Assembly: GCA_951812925.1 (NCBI GenBank)
Contig: OX638372.1
Location: forward strand, 54,868,028 to 54,932,027
Source of the DNA: Calliopum simillimum
Lineage: Eukaryota > Arthropoda > Insecta > Diptera > Lauxaniidae
Direction: 5' to 3'
DNA: 64,000 bases
Below, one piece after another: positions 23,574 through 35,916 of the stretch (position 1 is its first letter; every line of letters starts with the position of its first letter). The position numbers and the translations under genes are program-made. Below the pieces are notes generated by a model. It did not search any database. It was not told where the DNA came from and saw nothing but the letters and a program-made list of their open reading frames with translations.

Positions 23574-25084
23574 GGGGAGACTGGGGCACATTTGACACAA
23601 AATTTTCAAAGGCCTGTATCTTTGAAAATTATTGCACGATCTTAATACTCTTTACTGTTTCTGAAACATTGATTATTTAAGATTAAAACCAAGAAAAAAA
23701 AAATTTTAAAAAGACTGCATTAAGAGTACTTTTTCAAATTTTTTCAAAAAAAGTCATTTTGTCAAATATGCCCCAGGTACGGGGCACATTTGACATTGCA
23801 AGGGGCACATTTGACACTCACAAAAATAACACAGAGACATTAAACAAAACATTAATACATATATTTTTTTTCATATAAATACAAATTAACGGAGACTTAT
23901 TTTATAATAAGTGTGAGAAGTCGATGTCAAATACGTATTTAGTGCGTGAACGTGAAGTTGAGGCTGGATTTGTTAGAGTTGGTAGTTTAAACTCAATTGC
24001 ACTCCTCAAAGTCAGGCAAAAATCTTCCACTTCCGGTTTTATAAAAACCCAACTTAATGGTAAAACTCTTCTCAAATAACTGATTTTGTATGAGGTATAG
24101 CCAATTAAGTACTTACTTCTACAATTTCACCCACATGGATTTTTCGCCAAATTTCCCAAGGACAATATATAAGCTTAAAGTACAATTTCCAACAATATCC
24201 TTAATGAAAACATCAACATAAAATGTATGATAAGACCCAGTTTGGTGGAAATTTCTTTGGTCTGGATTTTGGGTAACACCATCGTCAAGATATCTGCAGC
24301 GCTTTCACATGATGGGGCGTATTTCAAATCAATTTGATTATTTTAAAAACTTCGCATACATGATGAACTTTGATATCAATATGTTTACTTCGGGAATTCA
24401 TCCATCCAGATTTTCAAATTAAAATAAGTGGTAGAGGTCCTGGAAAGCATCTATTCAAAAATCTTGTGTTGTAGATAAAACAAAGGTAACAAATTATATT
24501 AAGTCAAATGAAATAGATTCTGTTCGGAAGTCGGGGTTTCTCTTTGGTTTCCGATATTAGAAATAGCGTATTTAACTTTTTTCATCGCCATCGTGTCTGT
24601 TCGTTTTCGTTTTATAGTGACATACCATATATTTAAAAGATAAAACTAGAAAATCTTTTAAAATACACAAACACGAACGTCAAATGTGCCCCTTCGGCAA
24701 AAGTCAAATGTGCCCCAAAATCTCTTTAAGAATTAAAAATATTTTATAATTTAAACTATTTGACCTTGACAAAAAACACTTTTATTCTATTAAGTATGAA
24801 GGTTAGTGCTGCCAAATTGTCATACTTACTTTCAAAAAACAATACAAATTTATTTGCAAAACCCTTACGAACAAGATGCCGAAAATTACAAAAAAAATAC
24901 ACAAAAAGTAAAAAAAGCGTATTGGCGCGGGAGGAGTCGCAAGAGAACTGCCAAAGTTCATTACGTTGCTTCCACTCTAATTAGTTATGTTTCTGCATTT
25001 CAGGTTTTTGGTTCGATAGGCGTGTTCACACCGAAAATGGCAAAGTCAAATGTGCCCCGGTGTCAAATGTACCCCAGCTTACCC
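23574..25084. mobile_element. Element C: TA-flanked DNA element with GGGGCACATTTGACAC iterons
   Basis: The left end GGGGAGACTGGGGCACATTT and the right end, reverse-complemented GGGTAAGCTGGGGTACATTT, are inverted and each is flanked by TA. The word GGGGCACATTTGACA occurs at the left end, as one inverted and two direct copies at 23762-23818, twice inverted at 24679-24720, and twice inverted at the right end. A minor frame at about 24806-25010 encodes a basic peptide (KKNTQKVKKAYWRGRSRKRT) that may be an eroded DNA-binding segment. No full transposase is present. Size 1511 bp. Confidence 0.7.
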
Positions 25085-26090
25085 TAAAACAAAGTCCTAA
25101 AAATATGCAACATTTTGTGAATGAAATTGCTGTTGCAATACAAAGCAAAGGCCTATATAAAATGACTAGGTAATTAATATTCAACCATTTAACCTGAAAC
25201 GAAAGTGCGTACTATTTTTTCCTTCAAAACCCTCCACAAACAAAAAAAAAAAAAAAAAAAACATAAAACAAAGTTTTCGTTATTTCAGTTGAATAAACCA
25301 GACAAGAATCGTGTTGCTTTTAATACTTTTATTACGTTATATATATTTTTTATAATTGTAATTGATATATAATGAAAAATATTTGTCACAAGTTGTACAA
25401 GTACAATTTTGGAATTCATTCGTTTCGGGTCATTTAAATGTTAAAATGTAATTTTCCGGTATTATTTCTTGTTTAACTTTTTTTAAAAATATCACGTTAA
25501 TGTTAAATGGTGGTTAATAGTTACATTATTAGATAAAATAGATAAGTTACTTGTTATTTAAATAAATTATTGTTTGTATTTAACTATATGTAGATCTTTA
25601 AAATTGAAACAAAAAGTGAACTAAAATTAAAACAAAATTTATAATTTGAAACTAAATGCATTACTCTAACTTCATTACTTTAGCTAAAAGCCGTTACGGA
25701 CTAAGCCAGAACATACTTTTAAAATTAGGTATATTTTTTGGTGCTATTTTAATTTAACATGAACTCAGAAAAATATCTTATTCGTTGCCATCTAAAATAT
25801 TTTACTTTGTTTATTATATTTTTTTTTAACATTAGTGATTTTAATTTTTAGACAATACATAATTTAAAGCTTGCTTTTCAAAAAATACACTTATTTCTGA
25901 CTGCAATTTATAGATAAGCAATCCAATATTGCTGAACAGAGAGCATCTGTAAAATTGTCGCACCGAATCAAGCACCAATGGTTTACGCACCACTCAATTT
26001 CAATACAGTTTCCTTCTTGGTTTCCTACTTGAATCACTCCCGATCAGCGTATAACACCAACATTACAAGTATTAAGGTTACTGAAACATT
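25085..26090. other. 3' flank of the TCP11-like gene, AT-rich
   Basis: No gene is seen. For the minus-strand gene ending at 26091, the nearest canonical AATAAA is at 25815-25810 (TTTATT on the plus strand), about 275 nt past the stop. Shorter non-canonical signals could be used instead. Confidence 0.45.
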
Positions 26091-29000
26091 TTACTGCTTC
26101 GATGTTAGTTCGTCGTGTGGTTTTTTTGCATCACTTGCGTTGTCATCGGTTGAAGCTGCGATTGTTGGACGTTGTTTAGTTAATAATTGCACATAATATT
26201 CTCCAAATACTGAATTGTTATAAGCTATAACGCGCTTAAGGGCGATAGAATATGATTCCAATTCTTCTTTAAAGTCGCCATAGCCTGGTGGTGGAGGTGG
26301 AAGTCCAGCTTTAGAACGCAGAGTTAAACGAAAGAACGTTTGAAGGCGCTTCCCTTTAAGTGAAGAAAACGAAATAGTGCATTAATATTAACCAAAACAA
26401 TTACAGATTACTTCCAATAATTGTAACGAATTCAAGAGGTCTTTGCTTCATATTGTCCAAATTGTTTGGACCATTTGGAGAGGTCCGCACCAAAAAGTAA
26501 GATGAGTGCTTAGGCCCAATATTTTGTACCCAACAAACATTTTTGTTTATGAAAGATTTATTAGCAAATCAGCTTAGCAATTAAAAATGATTGCACGTGA
26601 AATTATTTTTCGTTCGCGCCAATAGTAAATTCGCTCAAACTTGGGCGTTGTTTAGTTTTTTTTTATTTTTTTTTTTTGGACGTTATTTCGTTTCTTGTTT
26701 TTGGGCGTAGTTTCGTTTTTTTTTTTTTTTAATGACAACGCCCACAACAAAAATGAAACAACGTTCACATTTCAAACGAAATAAATCCCAAATTTTAGAC
26801 TTTATTTCGAAAATCATTATCTACCAAATTAAAAAGGCGATACCTTTAATCTCGTAAACTCATAAACCATGAAAAACTGAAAGTTTACGAGCTTGTTTTC
26901 AGAAACACACATTTCTAAAGCGAACGGTCCATTCAGTACGTCGAATACGTCACGTCGTTTTTTTCAACTGACTGCGACGCATTTGACGGAGAAGCCTGGC
27001 CCAACGAATCCTTTCAAAACGGATTAAAACATCACAACTCTTTTTATAATATTAATTTCAAATTTTAATTTTACACTTGCACAGCTCCAATATTTTTTTA
27101 TTCCAATAGTATTCAACAAATAAAACAAAAAGGACAATGAAAAAAAAAAAAAACAACAAATGAAATTGAAAATAAATTTATTTTACGGTTGTCAAATCAC
27201 ACGACATACGTCGAAAGTTGAGAGTTGGGCAACTTTTGTACGTTGCGTTGACGGAGACGTACTGATTGGGTCGCACTTGATATAAACTCATATTTTTAAC
27301 TTAGCTGTCAGTCGAAAAAAAACGACGTGACGTTCTCGACGTTCCCTTAAAAACGTGCAAGCAACGTATCAGCTGTCATATAATTTGAAAAAATTCAATT
27401 CAAATTTAATTTTCAAAACAAAAAATATTTTTTCAATACATTTATTCGACAACAATCGCTCTCGTACTTTTTCGAGGCTATTTATGCATCGAATTTGCCT
27501 GGAAACTTTTTTTCATACAAATTTTTAAAATTTGTTTACGAGACTCGAAAGTTTTCGAGGTTTGCGTGCTTTTCGAGGCTTTTACGAGTTTAAAGGATTC
27601 CCCTTTTTATGAAAACTAGCTAGCCCGGCAAACTATCTTCTGCCATTTCCTGTAGGTGGCGCAATGTTTTTGATTTGGATGAAGTCCATCTTTTTTATCT
27701 GGACAGAAGGTGGGCAATATTATGTTTTATAATGATAGCTGCTATGGTTGCGGTGATATAGTAATGAAGATAGAACAAAGTAATATTTTTGGTTTGGATT
27801 TTAAAAAGTAACCACTAAATAGTGTCAACGCAACGTTTTGGTGCGAACCACCCAATTTGATGACAGTGAATTTAGACAAAATTAATACATACTTCAAAAC
27901 GAAAATCTGTGAATTTTTTGATTTTTTTTTTTTTTGGAGGAAACATGGCGCTACACAACATAACATTACGAGTAAAATTTTTCTCAATAGGGCAATTAAA
28001 GACTTACAACTTCTAGTAATTTCTTGACAATATACTTACACATTAAAATGCGAACAGGTGTATCTTTGTTTGCGATTTGTAAGATCTGAGTTTTAAGTAT
28101 ATTTTCAGCAGTAGTGTCCATACTTCCTTGATTTTCTTTTTCTAAATAATTGTTAATTACAATTTTTGTTTGCACCCATATATTTTCTATAGCCTCAATG
28201 ATTTCACTAAAGAACGCAAAAAATTGACAATTTAACTTTTAAGTTTTAGTTAAGAATGAATCAGCTTATCTCACCTATCATTTGTTACATCCTGTAAAAG
28301 AATTTCTATTTGCTTTGCAAGGGCAATTCTATTTTCTGAACGCTGTGATATTATAGGTACTCCCGAGCAAATTGAAATAATAGAAGCTGCCACACAAAGA
28401 CGTCTTGCCCGGTGTCCCAATTTAAGAATTCGTTCTTTATCAATAGAAAGTACCTCTGGAAACTCATCGGATTCATTCCAAGCCATTAACTCCATATAGG
28501 CATTGGAAATTGTTTGCTCCACTGTAGCATCTTGTGTTTGATTACGTTGAAGCCAGCTTTCAGTGATAGGAAAACCATCTAAGAATAAATAAATTTGAAT
28601 TTAAGTGCAAAATGTTTGGAAAACTTAGTTTTCTTCTTTTTACAATTATAATATTCCAAGTACTCCTTAAATTTCCCCTTCTCATATTCCACAGAATTGG
28701 CCATTATATCATTACGAGCAAAGTCCAGTATGAAATTTGCCATATCAAGTTTCATTAGAGTCATAGTTTCTAGTATACCCTTAAACATTTCCACAACGTC
28801 TTCGATTTCATTGAGGTTTTTCACAACATCATCACGTGCAGGTGCACATGATTTTGCCATTATCTCTAATATGAACTTGGCATAGGATTTAAAGTCTAGT
28901 ACACCTTTTTCGGCTTGTTGGCGTATAACGGTTGCATCTAGCACCGCATTAATCTGATCCATAACACGAACGTTTTTTGGCGAAAGTATTTGTGGAAAAC

Positions 29001-29876
29001 ATTCTTTAATGTCAGAAAGAAGTTGTATTGCATGGTCATAGCATGGTGGTGTTTGTTGTAACTGCTCACGCAGCACATCCCAAAAAGCTTTATGTATAAT
29101 CTCTTTAATACGATGCTCCAGACTAAAAAGTACAAATTTGGATAAAAACTTTCAGTTATAAAATTAATTTTTCCACAATTATACCTAATTTCTGGAGGCT
29201 CATAAGGCTGCAATTTAAACTCTGGATTAAGTGCAATTTCATGAGCAAGTTCCATATTTTTTATGTTTTTAACAACTGATGCAACCTCGTTAAGGGTCAA
29301 TACTTTAGGGGGACTGCCATCCATACTGGGCAAAACAAATCGAGTAACTCTGAAAGAAATTGTAACAGATTTCATTTGTTTATAATATAAATATTAGGTT
29401 TTATTTTGCTATTGATAGAAAATGTGGTTTTATGAAACTTACTTATCAGAGCTTTCACTGTCAGTTCGACCACGAGAACTTGAAGCACCAGGTGATGAAC
29501 TAAGAATATTTTCCGGAATATTGGAATCATTACCGGAGCCATTAGAATCCATTCTGAAAAAATAAGATAGCAATGATAGTATGAATCTCAATGGCAAACG
29601 GGTGTTTTGTACATAATTTTTTCTCTAAAAATAGTCTATCTTTTAAAAATATCAAATCAGAAACTCAAATATAGTACCAAAAATTTGCCAAAATGTTGTC
29701 TGCTATAAACCCTAAGTGCTTATAATTTAGTGTGAATAACTTTAAACTACCAAAATATTTCTTAAATAAATTATTTTAATTGCAGCTAAGTTCAATAAAT
29801 GAAATATAAAATACAACTAAGTTAGGGTCAAATTATCACCTATCATTACTCACCTTGAAACTGAATCAGCTGGCAT
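26091..29876 (-). CDS. T-complex protein 11-like (TCP11/TCP11L1 family) protein
   Basis: Seven exons on the minus strand: 29876-29854, 29553-29443, 29349-29185, 29122-28644, 28578-28275, 28206-28040 and 26353-26091, stop TAA at 26091-26093. All junctions are GT-AG and phases close, giving 503 codons. The Tcp11 domain fills most of the protein from about residue 55. Diagnostic stretches are SPPKVLTLNEVASVVKNI and MELAHEIALNPEF, then RIKEIIHKAFWDVLREQL, CAPARDD, LMKLDMANF, SVEYEKGKF and, near the end, RLTLRSKAGLPPPPPGYGDF. TCP11 proteins are soluble; mammalian TCP11 affects sperm function and TCP11L1/2 are poorly characterised. The biochemical role is unknown. The first two exons add a Ser-rich N terminus. 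Initiation at ATG 29876 is preferred because it reads in frame across exon 1; the ATG at 29552 is an alternative. The last intron contains nested inverted-repeat elements. Confidence 0.92.
26840..27605. mobile_element. Nested inverted-repeat elements in the last TCP11 intron
   Basis: The outer ends AAAAAGGCGATACCTTTAAT at 26840 and, reverse-complemented, AAAAAGGGGAATCCTTTAAA at 27605 are inverted, with ...CTCGTAAA continuing on both. Inside them a second inverted pair, CGAATACGTCACGTCGTTTT at about 26942 and its complement CGACGTGACGTTCTCGACG at about 27325, bounds about 400 bp. This looks like one fold-back element inserted into another. The outer ends resemble the 57050-57190 element (CCTCGTAAACTCGTAAA). 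Confidence 0.6.
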
Positions 29877-32669
29877 TTTGCGACGTTACTGACAACTTTT
29901 GTTTATGTTTTGCTGTGTTACTTTTTTTTTCTTCTTTTTGCCTAAACAAAGAAACTTTGTCGTTCGTTTATGACAAGTAAAGAGTACGGTGACTGGTTCT
30001 GCCCAAATAAAGAAGATCTTTAACGTTGATGTTTTCTTTGTCCAAAGAATTGAATAAATAACTTCCTTGGTGCTGCAATGCAAAATTAAACGCGTCACAA
30101 ACTTGTTATGAACTTTATATATAAGCGATTGGAAAAATACTTTTTTTTTAAGTATACAGATACGATTAAGTATGTATGTATCCATATAATAGTATATTAG
30201 ATCTGTTCCCAAACTTTCACTTTAATCCTCATTTGAGAGAGTTTGTTATAAAAAATACCCTTAGCTATGTTCTTGAGGTAGCGAAGGCTTAAAGAATTCA
30301 ATCAAACCGCAGAATTTATCTATCCTATCTTTAGAGATGCAGTAGTTGAGTTGCATTCCAGTACTCAACAAAAGGTAAGTTGAGGTAGTTATTTTTTTCC
30401 TCAAAATGACTAAATTGTGTTCCCGTCCCGTATAAAAAATTTGGTAAAATTATTAAGAAAAAATTGTTGGCTGAGCATTATCCTTCTTAAAATTTAAATA
30501 AACATTTTTTTTTTGTGAAAAAATTTTTATATGTACTATATTCCTGCGCATTCGGTGTATGGGGGTGCAGAAGACATTTGTGAATCACAGTTCGAGGTAG
30601 TGGAAAAAACTTAACTAAATTTTTAATCAAATCTTGCTACAATACATTTTAAGTTAAATTTCTTGTTGAGAGTAATTTCGCTATTGCTCTCTCAAATTAT
30701 TTGACCAACGACTTAACCAAAAATTGAACTCTAAAACTACTGAAACGTGTCTTCTAAAGCTTGTGGTATCGAAATGTATATAGAGACGATGGGGAATAGA
30801 CAAACATGGTCTTTTATTAGCGGTTATAAAATTTAACTAATCTGTTTGATTCATACAATAATGAAAACAATGTTTTTTTATTTCATTTGTTGGATAAAGT
30901 TGTAGACATATCATCGGCTTAAAACTACAACTAGACATCTACATAAGTGTATTGATGTTTTGAGTTAAGTATACAGAAACATGAAGAAAAAATGGCTCTA
31001 TGGCCTAGTCTACTAGTTTTTTTGAAATGTCGTCCCCATCCAATTTTATGTAAAGAATAAAAAGCAGAAAACTTCAAATTCTATACAAAAAACGAATTTC
31101 AAAAAACTTAAAACGCTTTTTTCTCTAAACATGAAAAATGTATGTAGATGTCTAGTTGTAGCTTTAACTCGACGATATATAGACCTATCTTGGGAGAACT
31201 TACTCTAATTTACTCGTTTTTTTCCAACGAAGACTTTTTAAGACGAACTTTGTTGATGGCATTTGACAAAGGTAATTAGTCTTTAACAAAAAATATATAA
31301 AAACTTTTCGCATCGTCCACATATCGGGTTTATATAGCTCGAAAACTGGAAAAATTTAAAAACCTAAATTTTCAAAACTATTTCTTACGCCTTAGTCGAT
31401 TTTAAAGTTATAACCCATTTTAAAAAGACATTCAAACAGCTTATTAAAGCCGCTTGGCCTTGAGGAAAAAATCGAATACTATGAAAAATATTAACGAAAA
31501 CTTAATCCTCCATACAAAAAAAAAAAAAAACAGTTTTTTGGGCCTTTTCGGAGCAAGATCGCAAAGGGTCATAATGCTATGAATTAAAAATCAAGTATAT
31601 TGTAGGTTTACTATAGGATTAACTTTGAAGAGCCGCTTGGTACACATAAATTTCTCAAAAGAATCAAAGCCACTGGTTTAAAGTATGCGTTGACCTTTTA
31701 CTCTAAAGACCCCTTCAACGGTGATTACTACAAAACGGTTTGTGCTAGTGCGAAATTCTTAATAGTTTTTAAAAGCTTATAATATTTTCTAAGAAACTTG
31801 CCTTGTTACTTTTCTAGATAAGAATAATCGAATAAAAGTTATAGCCATTTAAATTAAATTTTTTGTTTTTAGATCAAAAGTTGTTGGTCATATGTATATA
31901 TTATTACTCGCAATAAAATATATATTTTTCAAAAAAACCTAATTTTGGCACCTTGGTATATTATTAATATTATTATTTCTTAAATATTTCTATACAGGGT
32001 TCCTTAATAGGCCAAATAAACTAAATGAAATTCACAACTGAAACGAAGCTTATAGGTATGTATGTACATATATGTATGTTTAAAAACAAAGAAAATTACA
32101 AAGTCAATACGCTTCATGGCGGCATTACTGATCTTAAAATACCCTATAAGCAATTCGATCACTAAACAGTAGGGTATAGAGATCCGGAAGCATGATATAT
32201 GTGTGGGGGAAAAAATTTTAACATGAGCCCTAAATGATAATAAAACAATTTTGAAAAATAATTCGTGAAAATTTTAGAAAAATTTTGTGCTAAAAGGTGC
32301 CAAAATATATATCAGATTTTTTTCGTAATGAGTTTCTTTCTTTATGAAGGCATTCATGTATGAATCGTAAGTCCGTACGCTCTCTGGTTCTCAAGATAAA
32401 GGACATGACAGAATATGATATAACAGATTTTGTATGATTTTTCCCATCGAAGTAAAGTTTAATTTTCGGATAATGGATATACAGTGGGGAGCAAAAGTGC
32501 CAACATGTTTGCTATTTTCTTGAAGTTAGGTCTTTTTAAATATGTGAACAATTATACCTAACTTCACACCATAAAAAAAATGAACAAATAACCATTAACC
32601 AATCAATTAACTATATTAATTGATGTGCGTACAGACCTTAGTATAGAAAAACAATTGAGGCGTTGCGTG
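29877..32669. other. 5' flank of the TCP11-like gene and intergenic sequence
   Basis: An initiator-like TCAGTA on the minus strand at 29892-29887 lies just upstream of the TCP11 start codon. No other gene is seen up to 32669. The stretch contains the inverted repeat at 30900-31190 and otherwise AT-rich sequence. Confidence 0.45.
30900..31190. repeat. Fold-back repeat, related to 58130-58330
   Basis: The left arm at about 30905-30950 (TCGGCTTAAAACTACAACTA then GACATCTACATAAGTG) is complementary to the right arm at about 31139-31180 (GTAGATGTCTAGTTGTAGCT). The middle (GTCCCCATCCAATTTTATGT, CGAATTTCAAAAAACTTAAA) matches the reverse complement of 58130-58230. Two positions in opposite orientation indicate a dispersed family. 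Confidence 0.6.
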
Positions 32670-33264
32670 CAATAACGCCCTAAGTAGAAGAATGGCATTT
32701 CGAGATAGTTCAATTTAAAGTTTCTTAATGCAGTACAAAAAGCAAACCATCATTTTAACCTTGGAAAACAATTTAATTCAATTAACACTAACAAAATGAG
32801 TAGATGATTGCACCTGGTAAATATTTTTATTTTTACTCAAGACCAAGGTGCTTGACGAAAAAAGCGTATAAGGCAAAAAATGCTTAGAATTGTCCACAGA
32901 ATGCGTGTGAATTTCAAATTTTTTTTAACAATTTTTGAAAAATTATAAAATGTTCCAAAAAATTTAAAAAAATTCACACATATTCCTTGGACAATTGTAG
33001 CATTTTTCACCATATACACTTTTTTTGCTAGGCACCATGGTTTTGAGTAAAAACCGTTTTTTCCTACCGCGATCTGATTTATGCAATAACGCCCCAAGTC
33101 GCACTACGCCGTTCTTGCACGCAACTCTTCGAACAGTATATACATATTGCTCTACCACATTTTGTGATCGGAATTCGAAGTTGAAATTAAGTGCACATAT
33201 ATATATTTGAGGACCTAAACTTTTCAAAAAAGCGATGGGCGTAAGTCGACTTAGGGCGTTATTG
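32670..33264. mobile_element. Element D: DNA element with CAATAACGCCCTAAGT iterons
   Basis: The left end CAATAACGCCCTAAGTAGAA and the right end, reverse-complemented CAATAACGCCCTAAGTCGAC, are inverted. A third copy, CAATAACGCCCCAAGTCGC, lies inside at about 33083. This copies the layout of elements A-C, with an end word repeated internally, but with a different word. An inner fold-back (about 32835-33075) pairs AAGGTGCTTGACGAAAAAAG with CTTTTTTTGCTAGGCACCAT, and AATTGTCCACAGAAT with ATTCCTTGGACAATT. No transposase was found. Confidence 0.55.
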
Positions 33265-34716
33265 TTCAATTCCTATAGATATCATTGTGCTAAATCCAAA
33301 TTTGGCCACAGAATCCCTTTACCACGTCAGGATTTTGAGATATCATGACATAAAAGTGCAAAAAAAGCGATGTTTTTGCTGTTTTTTTAAATTAAGCTCC
33401 AGGACGCAAGGATTTTTTCTGCTCTATTCTAAAAAGTGCAGTACTCTATACTACTCTTCCCCTTTCCAAAAAATAGCTTGAATGGTCATCTACGATTTTT
33501 CCTTGCAAAGTTATGGCCACTCTAAGGTGTCATCATGAAATACCCAAAAAACATGTAAGGAGTAATTTTGGTACTTACTGACCATATTTGAAAAAAGAAT
33601 ATGTTAATAAACCATATCTATATACCAATTAAGTTATTTTAAGCTGGGATAAATCCAAACCCTACCGCTATAGCCGTTTTATAAGATTTCATGATGTCAT
33701 CTTAGACTTGTTTTCGACCACGATCGAGGTCTATGGTGATTATTGGAAAAAAAAAACTACCGATAGGCTGCAGTGCGAAATCACACGGTTTTTATAAATA
33801 AGAGCCATTTGGGGACCCAGGAATTTATGTTAAAGTAAAAAATAAAAAGAATATCTTTCCTGTCTTTCCTTAGTGCATTCGGTTTGGTTAATGCACGTAT
33901 ATAAAACTTTTTTTTTTTTTCAAGAAAATCAGTAAAAATTTTTGAAAAATTGTTTTATCCTTTTTTTAAAGCCATTTTGGGGTTTCTAACTTATTTTTAT
34001 AAAAGCTATCTAGTTCAGTTACTTGAGATAGATTATAGTTTTATGATATATTCGCAACTTCCGCTGACTTTATTTCCAAAACTGGAATTTATGTGCAATA
34101 TCAACACTGCCCACCTATATTTTGTAGCTCAACCAACAGACAACCACTACACAAATTGCGAAAATACGAATTGCGCAGCAACAAAATATAAGCATGCGTA
34201 ATAGACAGACAAGATTGGGAAATTGTAACAAGGACGCCAAATTTACAACACTTTCACAAATTTGATTTTTATTGAAGTCAATGGTTTATTTTTAGCAATA
34301 TACATTTTAGTAAAACAAATAGTTTATAGATCACTTACATTTGTTTGTATTCCACGCAAGTGATATTGATTTTAGTAGGTATCACTTTTTTAATATTTCC
34401 TTGTTCTGTTCGTTAAGCCACAATATATTCCAACTGAGCCAGCTTGACGTTTATAAAATTTAACAGCAATATTGAAAAACTTAGTCACGAATTTTTATTT
34501 CTTGCAAAATGCAAATTTTTTATTTTTTATTTTTTTTTTTTTTTCACAGAAGCATCCAAACCTTTCGAGAAGAAAATATGAAATGACAACAAATACATAA
34601 ACTTCAAATCAGCTGACAATTTAGCTTGTTTTTGTATTACTGACGTTTCGTTTAACAGCTGATGATAATGCTGGACACGCATAGCCAAAGCCCGATTTAC
34701 CGTCCAATTTGCTGAA
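33265..34716. other. Intergenic AT-rich sequence, nothing recognised
   Basis: No conserved ORF, RNA gene or clear repeat boundary was seen by eye in this stretch. Confidence 0.5.
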
Positions 34717-35014
34717 TTGCCATACCTAAATTGGAGCATCAGGCGTTGCATTATTTAACGTTATACAAAAGCGCCAAGCGCCATACCGAAATAAAGAGCG
34801 TTGCGTTGAAGTCATTTGTTTGTCAAAATCATATCGTTGTTTCTTTTTTTACTTTTCTGCAGCTAATTTCACTCCATAACGCTTTGTCAAAATTGGAAAT
34901 TCGAATAGCTCAGCGTTAAGCGTTGGCAATTTCGGTATGCGCCATACAAATTGTATGTACATGAGAAATTTTTGACAGTAAAATAACGCTGGCGCTCCAA
35001 TTTAGGTATGGCAA
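34717..35014. mobile_element. Miniature inverted-repeat element, 298 bp
   Basis: The left end TTGCCATACCTAAATTGGAG and the right end, reverse-complemented, are identical over about 20 bp. They are flanked by GAA on both sides (34714-34716 and 35015-35017). A degenerate inner pair (AGCGCCATACCGAAAT / ATTTCGGTATGCGCC) suggests an older copy of the end inside. No coding capacity. Confidence 0.65.
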
Positions 35015-35224
35015 GAAGAGAGATCGTATGTTGACTTTTTCCAAATGTAGAAAAATTTATAATTAACTTATTAATATTTTTATTTTATATCTTTCTTTAT
35101 TAAGTTTATGCATCCTCTCATACACGGAATTTTAATCGTCTGATGACTTAATAATAAATAAATAAAGAGTTCCTTTCGTAAAAAATGCTGCATTCAAAAA
35201 GCAAAAAATGTAGAACTTTTTGAC

Positions 35225-35850
35225 CCGTAGAATTCGAATGTACAAAGTGGAGTGTCACACGAAGGGCACGGGCACGTAGGGCACTTCGAGCTTATAGGCA
35301 AACGGAGAGAAATGAAAAACAACACTTCCCTCCGCTTACCTACAAATTTGACGTGCCCGTGCACGGACACGTAGGGCACTTCGAGTTTATAGGCAAACGG
35401 AGAGAAATGAAAAACAACACTTCCCTCCGCTTACCTACAAATTTGACGTGCCCGTGCCCTTCGTGTGATTTCACTACGTGCCAATTCACATGCCCGTGCC
35501 CTTCGTGTGACTTCACTATGTGCCAATTCACACGATGGTCACGGGCACGTAGGGCACGCCAAATTTGCCTAGAAATTTGACGTGCCCGTGCCCTTCGTGT
35601 AAGGTTGCACTAAAAGAATTCTGCATTTAACTGCTGCCAGCTGTAAGAAAAAATATTTTAATTGCCTTTTAAGCGCAATATATGTTAATTAATAAAAAAA
35701 GTAAAAAGAAACATTACTTTTTAATATCAGTTGTAGTGAAGTCACACGAAGGGTAGACCAAACTCACACGAAGGGCACGTCAAATTTGTAGGCAAACGGA
35801 GGGAAATGAAAGCACCACTTCCCTCCAATTGCACGTCAAATTTGTAGGCA
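35225..35850. repeat. Complex repeat cluster: 95-bp and 40-bp tandem units with inverted GGCACG words
   Basis: A unit starting CACGTAGGGCACTTCGAG at 35273 recurs at 35368, a period of 95 bp. Next, CGTGCCCTTCGTGTGA.TTCA with CT.TGTGCCAATTCACA recurs with a period of 40 bp at about 35451 and 35491. TCACACGAAGGGCACG and its complement occur many times through the cluster, including 35254, 35456, 35496, 35592 and 35765. The word ACTTCCCTCCGCTTACC is shared with the repeats at 23180 and 36870. No coding sequence is plausible. Confidence 0.7.
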
Positions 35851-35916
35851 AGCAAGATTTCAAACACAACGACTATAATGCTGGCGCGAACTTCTCAACT
35901 AGTAAAAAATACTTTA

